Source of the DNA: Kitasatospora paranensis
GTDB lineage: Bacteria > Actinomycetota > Actinomycetes > Streptomycetales > Streptomycetaceae
DNA length: 64,000 bases
Assembly (NCBI RefSeq): GCF_039544005.1
Contig: NZ_BAABKV010000001.1
Location: 6,200,001-6,264,000 of the forward strand
Reading direction: 5' to 3'
Shown: positions 55,189 to 64,000 of the stretch, piece after piece
Position numbering within the stretch: position 1 is the first letter of the stretch
How the letters are laid out: every line of letters begins with the position of its first letter
Notes under the pieces: generated by a model
What the model was told of the DNA's origin: nothing
Seen by the model: the letters and a program-made list of their open reading frames with translations, nothing else
Database searches by the model: none
Translations under genes and position numbers: made by a program

Positions 55189-57025
55189 ATGGTCACGCCC
55201 GCTCCGGCGCCGCCGGCGATCCAGGCATGGCCGCCGCTGGCCGGGCCGGCCGCGGCCGTGGCGCCCGCCCTGCTGGCGTGGGCCGCGCGGGACGACGCTG
55301 CCATGCCGCGGCTGTGCCTGATCACGGGCGGCCCCGGCGCGGGCAAGAGCCATCTGCTCGCCTGGCTGCTGGCGGGGTCGGACGGCGACCCGCGCACCAC
55401 CGTCCACGCGACCGTTCCGGCGCGCGGGCAGATCGCGGAGACCCTGGCCTGGGAGTTCGGGCACCAGCTCGGCTACGGGCCGCTTCCGCCCGACGAACTC
55501 CTCGCGCGGGTCGCCGCCGACCCCCGCCCGGTGCGCCTCCTGCTGCCGGACCTGCACACCGCGGGCCGCGGCCCGGCGGATCTGCCGACGGCGCTGCCCC
55601 GGGACGCGGTGGACCGTCTCGTCGGCCCGCTGCTCGCCCTGCCGCACGTCCGGGCGGCGGTGGAGGTCGGCCAACTCGACCTGCTGCCGGCCGAGGGCGC
55701 GCTGGTGCTCACGCTCGGCCCGGACGGATATGACACCGGCGGGCCACCCGTGCCGGCGCGGCGGGAGGCCGACCCGTTCGGCACCACCGTCGGACCGGCC
55801 GGCTCCGCGCCCGCCGGATCGGCCCCGCCCACCGGGGGACGGCGCCCGCCGACGGACCCGGGCGGGAGCCCGGTGCGCCGCTCGACTGGCGTACGGCGTC
55901 GCGCCGGTCGAGGGAGGAGGCGCTCGACACGGCGCTCGCCGAGGGCCGGGCCGGCGACCTGCTGAAGGACCCGGGCTTCCTGGTGCACGGCTCGCTGCCG
56001 GCGATCACGGCCACCCTCGCCGATCGCCGGATCCCGCTGCCCTCGCGCCTGCGCGGCGTGTGGCAGCAGGCCGCGCCGGCGCTGTCCACCCCGGCCTCGC
56101 CGACCCGCACCGGGCGGCGATCCTGCACCTGGCGGCGCTCGGCGCCGCCGACGCGCGGCTCGCCGAGCTGCTCCGTCCGCTGGCCGAGACCCATCGGTGG
56201 ACGGCCCGGTGGTACCGGCCTTCCTGGCGGCCGACCGCCGCCGCCCTGACGGCCGGGTCCGCGGAGAGCGGCGAGCGGCTGATGACGGCCGACGCGACCG
56301 GACGGGTGAGGGTCCGCCGGGTGTCCGACGGTGAGCTGGTCGGACGGGTCACGGTCGATCCCCGGCTGCGGCCGGTGGGGCTCACGGCGCTCACCGACAG
56401 CTGCGCGCTCGCGCTCGACGAGGACGGCATGCTGCACCCGCTGCTGCTCGGCGAGGAGTCGATGGCGCCCGGCCGGGTCGACCGGCTGGCGCTGCACCAC
56501 AACGGCGTGACGGCGGCGCCGTCGTCCGACGTCCGCCTGACGGCCCTCGGCGCCCACCGGGACCGGGTCGTCCTGGCCGACGGTGCCGGGGCGGTGCACC
56601 TCTGGTCGCTCTCGTCCCTCGATGCCGCACCGCGCAGCATCCGGCTCCACGGGAGCGGGGTCACCGCGGTGACCTGTCGCGTCCTGCCGGAGGTCGGGGT
56701 CGTGCTGGTCGTGTCGGCCGGTCTCGACGGGGCCGTCCGGCTCTGGGACTCCGCCACGGGGGCCGAGATGCCGGTGCCGGTGGAGCGCAGGGCGGCGATC
56801 CCGACCGCCGTCGACCTGGCCGAGACGGCGGCCGGACTGCTGCTGGCCGTGGCGTGGTCCGACCGGCGGGTGCACGTGTGGCAGCTGTCCGAGGGCCGGA
56901 TGGCGGCGCTGTCCCTGCTGCACCCGGTCGACATGCTGATGCTGTGCGCCGACGGCACGCTGGTCGCGGCAGGCCGGGACGGGACGTGCGCGCTCGGTCT
57001 GGATCTCGACCGGCTGTGGTCCTGA
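55189..57025 (+). CDS. P-loop ATPase with C-terminal WD40-like repeats, two frameshifts
   Basis: About 612 aa. ATG 55189. Walker A GGPGAGKSH at residues 47-55, then a D-rich segment (LLLPDLHTAGRG). A central helical part and a C-terminal beta-propeller (GSGVTAVTCRVLPEVGVV, SAGLDGAVRLWDSATG, VAWSDRRVHVWQLSEG). Frames change at GGG 55864-55866 and at CCCCGG 56089-56094, each repaired by one base. It ends the second toxin locus and is probably co-transcribed. Function unknown, possibly STAND-like. Confidence 0.72.
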
Positions 57026-57051
57026 GCCCGCCGTGCTGACCTGACGGCCGG

Positions 57052-57971
57052 TCAGCTCGGCAGCCGGTCGGGCGGTGCCGGCCGACGGCCGGTGACGAGG
57101 TCGGCCAGCTGCCGGGCGGTGTCGGCGGGGCCGGCGGGATGGATGAGCTCCGTGCGGTGGACGAGGCGGGGTTCCGCGACGGGGACGGCGGCGATGCCGG
57201 GGAGCGCCGTGGCGAGCGACAGGGGCAGCGCGGCGATGCCGTGGCCGGCGGCGGCCAGTTCGGCGACGCCGTGCAGGTCCGTTCCGCGGTGGCGGAGGTG
57301 GGGGCGGAATCCGTCGGTGCGGCACAGGGCGCGCAGGCGGTCGAGGGGGATCGCGGTGTCGGGGGCGTCGATCCACCGGGCCTGCGTGAGGTCGGTCAGG
57401 CGCACCGAGCGGCGTCCGGCCAGGGGATGGCTGCTCGGGAGGAGCACCGCGAGGGTCTCCTCGGTGACGGCGAGCGTGACGGTGGGGCCGAGGTCGGGGA
57501 GGGGAGCGGGTCGTGGGGGGCCGCGGCGCCGTCGACGAGGCCGACGTCGGCACGGCCGGTGAGCACCTTCTCGACCACGGCCTGGCGCCCGAGAACCTGC
57601 ACCTCCAGGTCCAGCGGTTGGGTGGCGGTGTGCAGTTGTGCGAGAGCCCGGGCGACGGCGGGGCCGAGGGCGGCCGGCGAGTGGGCGAGGGTCAGCCGGG
57701 TCGGGCGGCTGTCGTGGAGGCGGGCGATGTCGGCGCGGGCGGCGTCCAGCCGCAGCAGCAGCCCGGGGGCGTGCTCCATGAGCCGTGCTCCGGCCGGAGT
57801 GGGGGCAACCGGCCGGCGCTCGACCAGCCGGGCGCCCAGGTCGGCCTCGAGCGCGGCGATGTGCTGGGACACGGCGGACTGGGTGTAGCCCAGCGCCGAT
57901 GCGGCAGCCGAGAAGGAGCGGTGGTCGAGGACCGCGACGAAGGTGCGGAGCAGGTGCGGATCCATGGGCAT
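57052..57971 (-). CDS. LysR-family transcriptional regulator, frameshifted
   Basis: About 306 aa, ATG at 57971. LLRTFVAVLDHRSFSAAASA and YTQSAVSQHIAALEADLGAR form the N-terminal winged helix. The effector domain continues in a second frame (LAVLLPSSHPLAGRRSVRL, GVAELAAAGHGIAALPL). The break at GGGG 57501-57504 is repaired by one base (DPLPLPDLGPTVTL). Divergent from the amidotransferase gene, with 69 bp between them, so it likely controls it. Confidence 0.88.
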
Positions 57972-58040
57972 CAGTATTGCTTATGCAGGATCCAGGAAAC
58001 ATCGTTGGACCTGATGCGCGCTGTTCAGCAGGATGGACGC

Positions 58041-58751
58041 ATGAACTCCACCGGACGCATCGCCCTGGTCGGGGACCGCTCCGACGCCATCCGCTCCCAC
58101 GCCCGCATCCCCGGCCTGCTCGACGCACTGCGGGTGCGTGACGGCTTCGACCTGGATGCCTACTGGATCCCGACCGAGGAGGCCGACCAGGGCCTCGGGG
58201 GCTTCGACGCGATCTGGGTCCTGCCCGGCAGCCCGTACCGCAGTGAGGACGGTGTGCTGGCGGCGATTCGCACCGCACGTGAGGAGCGCATCCCGTTCCT
58301 CGGCACCTGCGGCGGCTTTCAGCACATGCTGCTGGAGTTCGCCCGCAACGTCTGCGGCCTGGATCGCGCCGGTCACGCCGAGAACGCACCAGCGACCGCG
58401 GACGAGGACGCCGTGATCGTGGCGCTGGCCTGTTCGCTGGTCGGCCACGAGGGTGCCGTCCGGATCGTCCCCGGCTCCCGTACCGCCCGGCTCCTCGGCG
58501 CCGAGCGCCTGCGGGCGCGGTACCACTGCAACTACGGGCCCAACCCGGACCACCTCGACGTGCTGCGCGAGCACGGCCTGACCTTCCCCGGCACCGACGA
58601 GTCCGGCGAGGTCCGCATCGCCGAACTGCCCTCCCATCCCTACTTCCTGGCCACCCTCTTCCAGCCCGAGCTGGACGGTGACGGCACCCGGGTCCACCCG
58701 CTCATCGCCGGTCTGGCCGCCGCTGCCGCCGAGCACGCCGGTACGGGATGA
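58041..58751 (+). CDS. Class I glutamine amidotransferase-like protein (CTP synthase GATase-like)
   Basis: 236 aa, ATG. WVLPGSPYRSEDGVLAAI, nucleophile C90 in FLGTCGGFQHMLLEFAR, and HPYFLATLFQPEL (His, Glu of the triad) are as in the GATase domain of CTP synthase, but there is no synthetase domain. It may release ammonia for a partner or act as a gamma-glutamyl hydrolase. Divergent LysR regulator upstream. Confidence 0.82.
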   Translation: MNSTGRIALVGDRSDAIRSHARIPGLLDALRVRDGFDLDAYWIPTEEADQGLGGFDAIWVLPGSPYRSEDGVLAAIRTAREERIPFLGTCGGFQHMLLEFARNVCGLDRAGHAENAPATADEDAVIVALACSLVGHEGAVRIVPGSRTARLLGAERLRARYHCNYGPNPDHLDVLREHGLTFPGTDESGEVRIAELPSHPYFLATLFQPELDGDGTRVHPLIAGLAAAAAEHAGTG

Positions 58752-59074
58752 GCGCGCCGCGCGGGCCCCGTCGCGGCCGGAGTTCCGGCGCCCGCCGGCG
58801 CGGCCGTGTCCTGGGTCACTCCCACGGGCGGCCCCCGGCCGGGGCCGTGGTGCACCGGAATCCACTCTTCCGCCACCTGTGCTCAACTGCCCGACCGCGT
58901 CGGACAGTTAAGTACGGAAAGCAGATGCCGGGGCGGCGGCTAGGGATCTCGGAGTTCCCGTCGCATGCCGTTCACAATGGCGCCCGTGGGCCGACGAACA
59001 GTCATTGATGTCCTACACTCGACGCCAGGTCGTGCGTTGATCATCCGACGCCGCGTGGGGGGATTGCAGTACCA
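58752..59074. other. Intergenic region before the Xre/MmyB-like regulator
   Basis: 323 bp. The first third is GC-rich with short complementary runs that could end the amidotransferase transcript. The second half is AT-richer (GTTAAGTACGG, TTGATGTCCTACACT) and likely carries the regulator's promoter. No gene seen. Confidence 0.45.
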
Positions 59075-59880
59075 ATGGGGAATACTGATGTCCGTAATCG
59101 GGGATTTGCGCCGGATTTCGCTCCTCAAGATATGGAGTTGTGCCGGCTCCTGCGTGTATGGCGGGCCGATGCCGGCAGCAGGATGAAACGGGACAAGGCC
59201 GTTCCACAGAAGGAGATCGCCGCACGCATCGGCGTGAGCGAGCGGTGGTACCGAAGCCTTGAGGCGGGCGATTCCCTCTCGCTCTCCAGCGATGTCCTCG
59301 GCAGGCTTTCCGAGGCATTGGCGCTGGGGCCGGACGAGCGCATGATCCTCTACAGTCGCGCACTCGACGGGGCGGGAATCGCCCTTGCGGACGAGGACGG
59401 CGAGGCCGAGGGCCAGTTGGCACTCCTGCAGCTGGTCACCGCACAGACGCAGTTCCCGGCCTACCTCACGGACGGCGCCTGGAACATTCTGGGATACAAC
59501 GCCCTCATGGCGGCCTGGTTCCCCTGGGTGCGCGAACCTGGTGCCAATCTGATGCTCTGGGCCCTGAACGGCGAGGAGGCCCGCGAACAACTGCTGGACT
59601 GGGCGCAGCACGCCGAGGTGTATCTGGCCATGCTGCGCTTCGCCGTGGCCACGGGCTCCCCCGCACGGAGAAGCTCGACGCTCTCCTCCAGCGCGTCCTG
59701 GAGGATTCCGAATGCCGTCGGCTCTGGTCGCAGGAGCCGAAATTCGTCGCGTTCCGCCAGGGGCACCGGTATCGGCTGGACCTGCCGCACGTGTCCCCCG
59801 AGCCGATCGGCGTCACCTCCCGCGTTCTGCTCCCCGCCTATCACCACAGGCTGCGCTGCGTCATGCTGCTGCCGCACTGA
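59075..59880 (+). CDS. Xre regulator with MmyB-like ligand domain, frameshifted
   Basis: About 268 aa. ATG at 59075 (or 59131). The HTH is VPQKEIAARIGVSERWYRSL. The C-terminal domain has FPAYLTDGAWNILGYNALM and WFPWVREPGANLMLW, the MmyB-like PAS-type ligand domain (W-N-x-x-x-x-N). The break at CCCCC 59658-59662 is repaired by one base (GSPRTEKLDALLQRVLEDS ... CVMLLPH). It faces the oxygenase operon and is the best candidate to bind the three palindromes in between. Confidence 0.82.
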
Positions 59881-59970
59881 CGTGCAGGCGTGACGTTCCG
59901 TCAATGACGTCCCGGTGGATCCGCAGGCGACCGGGACAGCGCCACAGTACAGCGTTCCGGGGCGGGCGCA

Positions 59971-60114
59971 AGCGGCAGAATTCTGCCGCTCCCGCAATCC
60001 GCCGGCCGGTCGGCGACCGGCAATTTTCTGCCGGTCGCCACCGTTCACCGGGCCGGCGCGATATCCAAATCAGGTAAACCGGACAACTCCGCCCAGCGGC
60101 AAAATCCTGCCGCT
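59971..60114. promoter_or_regulatory. Three related palindromes upstream of the oxygenase operon
   Basis: 59971-59990 is a perfect 20-bp palindrome (AGCGGCAGAA-TTCTGCCGCT). 60013-60038 has GCGACCGGCA and TGCCGGTCGC around ATTTTC. 60095-60114 is AGCGGCA-AAATCC-TGCCGCT. All share CGGCA, six AT-rich bases, TGCCG. The last lies 88 bp before the start at 60202. Likely operator sites for a dimeric regulator, probably the adjacent Xre protein. Confidence 0.72.
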
Positions 60115-60201
60115 TGACGGGTTTATGCGCCGATGGCAGCATCCCCTGTCGTCGAGCGGACGTCACACGACGACCCGAGCAGTCACGTGAAGGTTTGAAG
60201 C

Positions 60202-61203
60202 ATGGCACTGCAATTTGCGAGTGCGGCGAACAGAACCGTTCTCGCCCGCAGTCACAGAAATCGCCTCGATCAGGCGATCGTAGAATCCGGTTACCGCAGC
60301 CGTTTCCGTACCTGGGAGCGGGTCGCCACCGTCCGGAACAGTCCGACCCGAGAGCTGGGCGAAAGTGGTGAACTCTACTTCAGCCCCGAACTCGTTCCCG
60401 CCCTTTCGCATCCGATCCTGGAACAGGCCGAGCCACACATCCGTGAGGCCGTCCTCGTCCACCGCCTCTACGAGTACCTGAAATTCACGATCGACCTGGA
60501 GCAGAGCGCGGTCATCCCGGTGACGGGTCACATCAGCCGCGGCATGTCGGGGCTGGATCTGCCCGAGCCGATGCGCCTGGATGCATTCAAGATCGTGACG
60601 GACGAGGCCTGGCACGCACAGTTCACGTACGAGATCATGCGCGCCGTCCGGCAGCGCACGCGGATCACCCCGGCAATCCCGGAGACGCCGACCTTCACCG
60701 TCGAGCTGGCGCGTATCCACGAAGAGCTGCCGACTCAGATCCGCGGCCTGGACGAGATGCTGTTCGCCATTGTCAGCGAAACGCTCATTTCGTCGATTCT
60801 CGACGAATTGCCGAAGGACGAGCGGCTGCCCCGGGGCGTCCGCGACATGGTGGCCGATCACGCGGTCGACGAGGCGAAGCACCACTCCTACTTCTCCACC
60901 CTGCTCCGCCACCTGTGGCCCGCGATGACGCCGAAGGAGCGGGCCATGGCGGGCCCGTACATCCCCCGCCTGATCTTCGCGTTCCTGGAGCCGGACTACA
61001 CGAGTGCGGCCCTGGGGCTGCGGGCGTCCGGCCTGACGGGTGACCAGGTGGACCAGGTCCTGAGCGACGTCTACACCCGCGAGAAGGTCGTGAGCGACGT
61101 GCGCCGCAGCGCCGCGCCCACCCTCCAGTACTTCTTCGAGACCGGGGCCCTGGAGCACGGCGCCACGCTCGAGGCCTTCGAGGAAGCGGGGTTGATCGCG
61201 TGA
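60202..61203 (+). CDS. Diiron oxygenase, AurF/CmlI-like N-oxygenase family
   Basis: 333 aa, ATG with GTGAAGG upstream. Four-helix bundle ligands appear as LEQSA (E), DEAWHAQF (ExxH), SETLISS (E) and VDEAKHHSYF (DE...HH), the carboxylate-rich diiron site of the p-aminobenzoate N-oxygenase family, which turns arylamines into hydroxylamines or nitro groups. It heads a four-to-five gene operon. The reductase immediately downstream would supply electrons. The substrate is inferred to be an aromatic or alkyl amine. Confidence 0.85.
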   Translation: MALQFASAANRTVLARSHRNRLDQAIVESGYRSRFRTWERVATVRNSPTRELGESGELYFSPELVPALSHPILEQAEPHIREAVLVHRLYEYLKFTIDLEQSAVIPVTGHISRGMSGLDLPEPMRLDAFKIVTDEAWHAQFTYEIMRAVRQRTRITPAIPETPTFTVELARIHEELPTQIRGLDEMLFAIVSETLISSILDELPKDERLPRGVRDMVADHAVDEAKHHSYFSTLLRHLWPAMTPKERAMAGPYIPRLIFAFLEPDYTSAALGLRASGLTGDQVDQVLSDVYTREKVVSDVRRSAAPTLQYFFETGALEHGATLEAFEEAGLIA

Positions 61204-62132
61204 ATACCGCGACCGTCCATGCGGCGCGCGCCCTCACGCCGACCGTCACCCAGTACTGGATCACCGCGTCGCCGGGCAGCCCGCCGCTGCCGGCCGCCGT
61301 GCCGGGGCAGCACGTCACCCTGCGCGTGGGCCCGCGGGTCAAGACCTTCACCGTCCTGGCCCTCCAGGACGAGGGCTACGAACTGGCGGTGCGCAACCGC
61401 CACCGCGGCGACCGGCGCGACCACCTCTCGCCCGGCCTCCACGTCGGAGCCGCGATCGCGGTCACGGCTCCGGACGGCCGGTTCACCGCCGAGAGCGAGG
61501 CGCCCTTCACCCACTTCCTGGCCGGCGGGGTGGGGATCAACCCCGTCCTGGCGGTCCTGGCCGGCGGACGGCTGCGCGACTGGCGGCTCGTCTACGTCGA
61601 CCGCGGCGAGGCGGAGTTCCCGTTCCTCGAGGAGATCCGGCAACTGGCGAAGGAACAGGACGGCACCGTCGTGACCGTCGACACCGCGACGCTGGGCCGG
61701 CCGGACTGGGACGCGATCGTGGGGGACATCCCGGCCGGCAGCACCATCGGCGTGTGCGGGCCGACCGGGATGGTCGCCGAGGTCCGTTCGGCCGTCCATC
61801 GGACGTCCGGGGCACGGCAGTTGATCACCGACGGGGCGACGACCGGCGGTGTCGCCGACATGCCCGCGTCGGTCGAGGTCGAATGCCTCAGGACCGGCAT
61901 CACCTTCGAGGCGGCCCAGCACCAGCCGCTCCTCGACGCACTGAACCGCAACGGCGTGGCAGTGCCGTCCTCCTGCCGCCAGGGCATCTGCGGGACGTGC
62001 GAGATCGAGGTCCGCACCGGGCAGATCGACCACCGCGACGAGGTGCTCACCGACCAGGAGAAGGCCGAATCGAGCTACATGCTCCCGTGCGTGAGCAAGT
62101 CGATCGGCGCGCGACTCGTGCTCAACGTCTGA
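61200..62132 (+). CDS. PDR/VanB-type flavin and 2Fe-2S reductase
   Basis: 310 aa, GTG overlapping the oxygenase stop (GTGA). The FNR-like N-terminal half (PGQHVTLRVGPRVKTFTVL, flavin-binding) and nucleotide-binding part (FLAGGVGINPVLAVLAGG, IGVCGPTGMV) are followed by a plant-type ferredoxin domain with cluster cysteines C259, C264, C267 and C297 (SCRQGICGTC, LPCVS). It passes NAD(P)H electrons to the diiron oxygenase. Confidence 0.93.
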   Translation: MNTATVHAARALTPTVTQYWITASPGSPPLPAAVPGQHVTLRVGPRVKTFTVLALQDEGYELAVRNRHRGDRRDHLSPGLHVGAAIAVTAPDGRFTAESEAPFTHFLAGGVGINPVLAVLAGGRLRDWRLVYVDRGEAEFPFLEEIRQLAKEQDGTVVTVDTATLGRPDWDAIVGDIPAGSTIGVCGPTGMVAEVRSAVHRTSGARQLITDGATTGGVADMPASVEVECLRTGITFEAAQHQPLLDALNRNGVAVPSSCRQGICGTCEIEVRTGQIDHRDEVLTDQEKAESSYMLPCVSKSIGARLVLNV

Positions 62133-62163
62133 CCCGGCGACCGACCCCATCACAAGGACCCCC

Positions 62164-62964
62164 GTGAACCAGCTCATCGCCGGCTACGCCGGCCGGATCG
62201 GCCTCCGCGTTCCCCTGGAGCCGACCATCGAGTGCCTGCGTCACCTGCACGAGGCACACCTGTACAACGTTCCGTTCGAGAACTTCAGCATGCACGGCAA
62301 CGCGGCGCGCGGACTCGGCGAGGAGGCACTCCGCGAGGCGATCGTGGACGGCCGCCGGGGCGGCATCTGCTTCGAGACGGGGCTGCTCATGCAGCAACTC
62401 CTCGACGAGTGCGGATTCGACTACGGGATCCGGCTCGCCAGCGTCACCACGCCCAGCCGGACTCCCGCCACCCACCAGGTCTTCACCGTGACGATCGGCG
62501 CCGACCGGTGGCTCTTCGACATCGGCTTCGGCGCGCGGGGCCCCCGCGGCCCCGTCCGTCTGGCGGACGGCGCGGAGGTCGACCACCCCGCGCTCTCCAC
62601 CAGGGTCGGCCTCTCGCACGGCACGGGTGCTCCGGTGTGGACGGTCTCGATCAAGGAGCACGCGACCAACGCCGTCGAGTGGCAGGACATCTACAGCTTC
62701 GTCGACACCCCGGTCGGGGCCGCCGATCTGGAGATGGCGCACTTCTACACGACGGCTTCCCCCAACAGCCTGCTGAACCGGCACAAGGTGGCCAGCATCC
62801 CCACCCCCACCGGCAGGGTGAGCGTGCGGGACGGGCACCTGACCATCGTGCACGACGGAGAGAGCTCCACCACCGCGGTCGAGGACGACGCGGAACTCCG
62901 GGAACTGCTCGGCCGGCACTTCGGCCTCACCGTCCCGCCGCAGGACCTCGGGCTCGAAAGGTAG
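62164..62964 (+). CDS. Arylamine N-acetyltransferase
   Basis: 266 aa, GTG start with AAGGAC upstream. The Cys-His-Asp triad is visible: C69 (RGGICFE), H104 (ATHQVF) and D119 (LFDIGFG). It transfers an acyl group from CoA (or a carrier protein, as in amide synthases of ansamycin pathways) to an arylamine or hydroxylamine. Next to an amine N-oxygenase it may protect, activate or cyclise the product. Confidence 0.92.
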   Translation: MNQLIAGYAGRIGLRVPLEPTIECLRHLHEAHLYNVPFENFSMHGNAARGLGEEALREAIVDGRRGGICFETGLLMQQLLDECGFDYGIRLASVTTPSRTPATHQVFTVTIGADRWLFDIGFGARGPRGPVRLADGAEVDHPALSTRVGLSHGTGAPVWTVSIKEHATNAVEWQDIYSFVDTPVGAADLEMAHFYTTASPNSLLNRHKVASIPTPTGRVSVRDGHLTIVHDGESSTTAVEDDAELRELLGRHFGLTVPPQDLGLER

Positions 62965-62968
62965 AACC

Positions 62969-63538
62969 ATGCACTATCTGACCGTACCGGGCTACACCGG
63001 CTCCGGCCCCGACCACTGGCAGACGCACCTGGAGAACGGCCACCAGGGCTTCTCCCGGGTGGTCCAGCGCGACTGGGACACCGTCGACCGTGACCGCTGG
63101 GTCGCCAGGCTCGACGAGGCCGTGCGCGGCATCGACGACGAGGTCTTCCTGATCGGCCACAGCTGCGGCTCGGTGACCATCGCCCAGTGGGCCGCGACGC
63201 GCTGGGACAGCCGGGCCGTCGGGGCCCTGCTGGTCGCCCCGGCCGACATCGAGGCGGCCGACGCCCTGCCCGCCATCAAGGTCCAGGCGCCGCTTCCCAC
63301 CACGGAGTTGCCGATGAGGACGCACCTCGTGGCGTCCGACGACGACCCGTTCCTCCCGCTCGACCGGGGCCGCGAACTGGCGACGACGTGGGGCAGCACC
63401 TTCGAGGTCGTGCCCGGCGGCGGCCACCTCGCCACCCGGGACGGCTACGGACGCTGGGACCACGTGGCCCGGTTGATCGAACGGCTCTCCGGAAACACAC
63501 TGGAATCGACCACGGGACGTGTTCCCCTTGCGCAGTAA
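62969..63538 (+). CDS. RBBP9/YdeN-type alpha/beta hydrolase
   Basis: 189 aa, ATG 4 nt after the previous stop. YLTVPGYTGSGPDHWQTHLE is the family's opening signature. The nucleophile elbow is GHSCGS, with a later VASDDDPF (Asp) and GGGHLA (His). Small serine hydrolase without a lid, substrate unknown. Overlaps the start of the transporter gene. Confidence 0.9.
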   Translation: MHYLTVPGYTGSGPDHWQTHLENGHQGFSRVVQRDWDTVDRDRWVARLDEAVRGIDDEVFLIGHSCGSVTIAQWAATRWDSRAVGALLVAPADIEAADALPAIKVQAPLPTTELPMRTHLVASDDDPFLPLDRGRELATTWGSTFEVVPGGGHLATRDGYGRWDHVARLIERLSGNTLESTTGRVPLAQ

Positions 63539-64000
63539 GTTCTCCTCGGTGCCCCGCCCCGTCCTCTTCTACCTGGCCGCGTCCTTCTTCATGGGGCTCG
63601 CCAACACCATCTTCGACGTGGTGTTCAACTTCTACCTCGCCGACCGGGGGATCAGCGAGGGCGACGCGGGCGTGATCTACGCCATCGCCACCGGAGCCAT
63701 GGCGGTGGCCGTCGTCCCCCTCCTCCTGCTGCGTCGCTTCCTGTCGCAACGAGCCCTGCTCATCGGGGCCTCGGTGCTCTACACGGTGCCGTTCGCCGGC
63801 CTGCCGTTCGTGGCATCGGTCACCTCGGCGTCCGTCGTCCTGAGCCTGATCCTCTCCGGCATGCTCGGCCTGCTCTCGGTGGGCAACGCGATGGCCGGCG
63901 CACAGGTCCCGGCCACGGCCCGCACCCGCCTGTTCAGCAGCTTCTTCATCTGCTACCTCGGCGCCGGCGTGGTCGGCTCGGCGCTGGTCTCCGTGGTCAG
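63519..64000 (+). CDS. MFS transporter, partial (runs off the window)
   Basis: Starts about GTG 63519, overlapping the hydrolase end by 20 nt, or a few codons later at 63528. The frame stays open to the window end with helices such as PVLFYLAASFFMGLANTIF and ALLIGASVLYTVPFAGLPF, the N-terminal half of an MFS exporter. Last visible gene of the operon, likely for export of the product. Confidence 0.8.
   Translation, partial: MFPLRSKFSSVPRPVLFYLAASFFMGLANTIFDVVFNFYLADRGISEGDAGVIYAIATGAMAVAVVPLLLLRRFLSQRALLIGASVLYTVPFAGLPFVASVTSASVVLSLILSGMLGLLSVGNAMAGAQVPATARTRLFSSFFICYLGAGVVGSALVSVV

Noticed and set aside
57785..58141. Plus-strand ORF antisense to the start of the LysR gene
   Set aside because: Arg/Pro-rich shadow composition; it covers the divergent promoter region of two well-supported genes.

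Overview
The window is a piece of a high-GC actinobacterial chromosome, most like Streptomyces or a close relative (G/C third positions, frequent GTG starts, a WhiB protein, RHS and SUKH genes). It divides into an integrated mobile element (about 1.59-37.6 kb) and ordinary chromosome on either side.

Left edge: an MFS exporter and an intact tRNA-Pro(GGG). The last 45 bp of this tRNA region (1591-1635) are repeated exactly at 37573-37617, which marks attL and attR of an actinomycete integrative and conjugative element (AICE). In from attL, mostly on the minus strand, are a tyrosine integrase, an excisionase, a RepA-like AAA ATPase, a bifunctional primase/polymerase, a sliding-clamp-like protein, an HNH protein, SSB, several small AICE proteins, an FtsK-type TraB transfer protein, Spd-type membrane proteins and a WhiB protein. 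A pSAM2-like control block follows (HTH regulator, Nudix, HD and tandem-wHTH GntR proteins).

The element carries a complete type I-E CRISPR-Cas locus: cas3-cas8e-cse2-cas7e-cas5e-cas6e-cas1-cas2 on the minus strand. A 25-repeat array lies downstream of cas2 and a 55-repeat array lies upstream of cas3, each reading away from the cas genes. A two-repeat mini-CRISPR with an exact 32-nt spacer lies between cas3 and cas8e. Next to the second array is a 995-codon gene that I read as two catalytically degenerate RNase III-like modules, each followed by a dsRNA-binding-like domain. Four copies of a roughly 70-bp inverted-repeat element sit at 3.2, 17.8, 32.5 and 36.2 kb. Three of them, in direct orientation, frame the CRISPR block and the RNase III-like gene as separate cargo cassettes. 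A ParB-like gene lies between a decayed att-like sequence and attR, and an integrase remnant lies just beyond attR.

Right chromosomal part: a serine hydrolase; an operon of WXG100-like protein, RHS deaminase toxin and SUKH-3 immunity protein; a DUF4132 gene; a small-peptide/M50 protease/secreted-protein cluster; a second, paralogous WXG100-like/deaminase toxin/immunity locus ending in an ATPase-WD40 protein; a divergent LysR/glutamine-amidotransferase pair; and the start of a biosynthetic-looking operon (AurF-like diiron oxygenase, flavin/2Fe-2S reductase, arylamine N-acetyltransferase, alpha/beta hydrolase, MFS transporter) behind three related palindromes.

Quality note: about 14 otherwise well-conserved genes are each broken by what looks like one missing G or C in a short G/C run (ATPase-WD40 twice). 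All are repaired by adding one base, so I treat these genes as intact genes with probable sequence errors rather than pseudogenes. Coordinates of those genes run across the shift.
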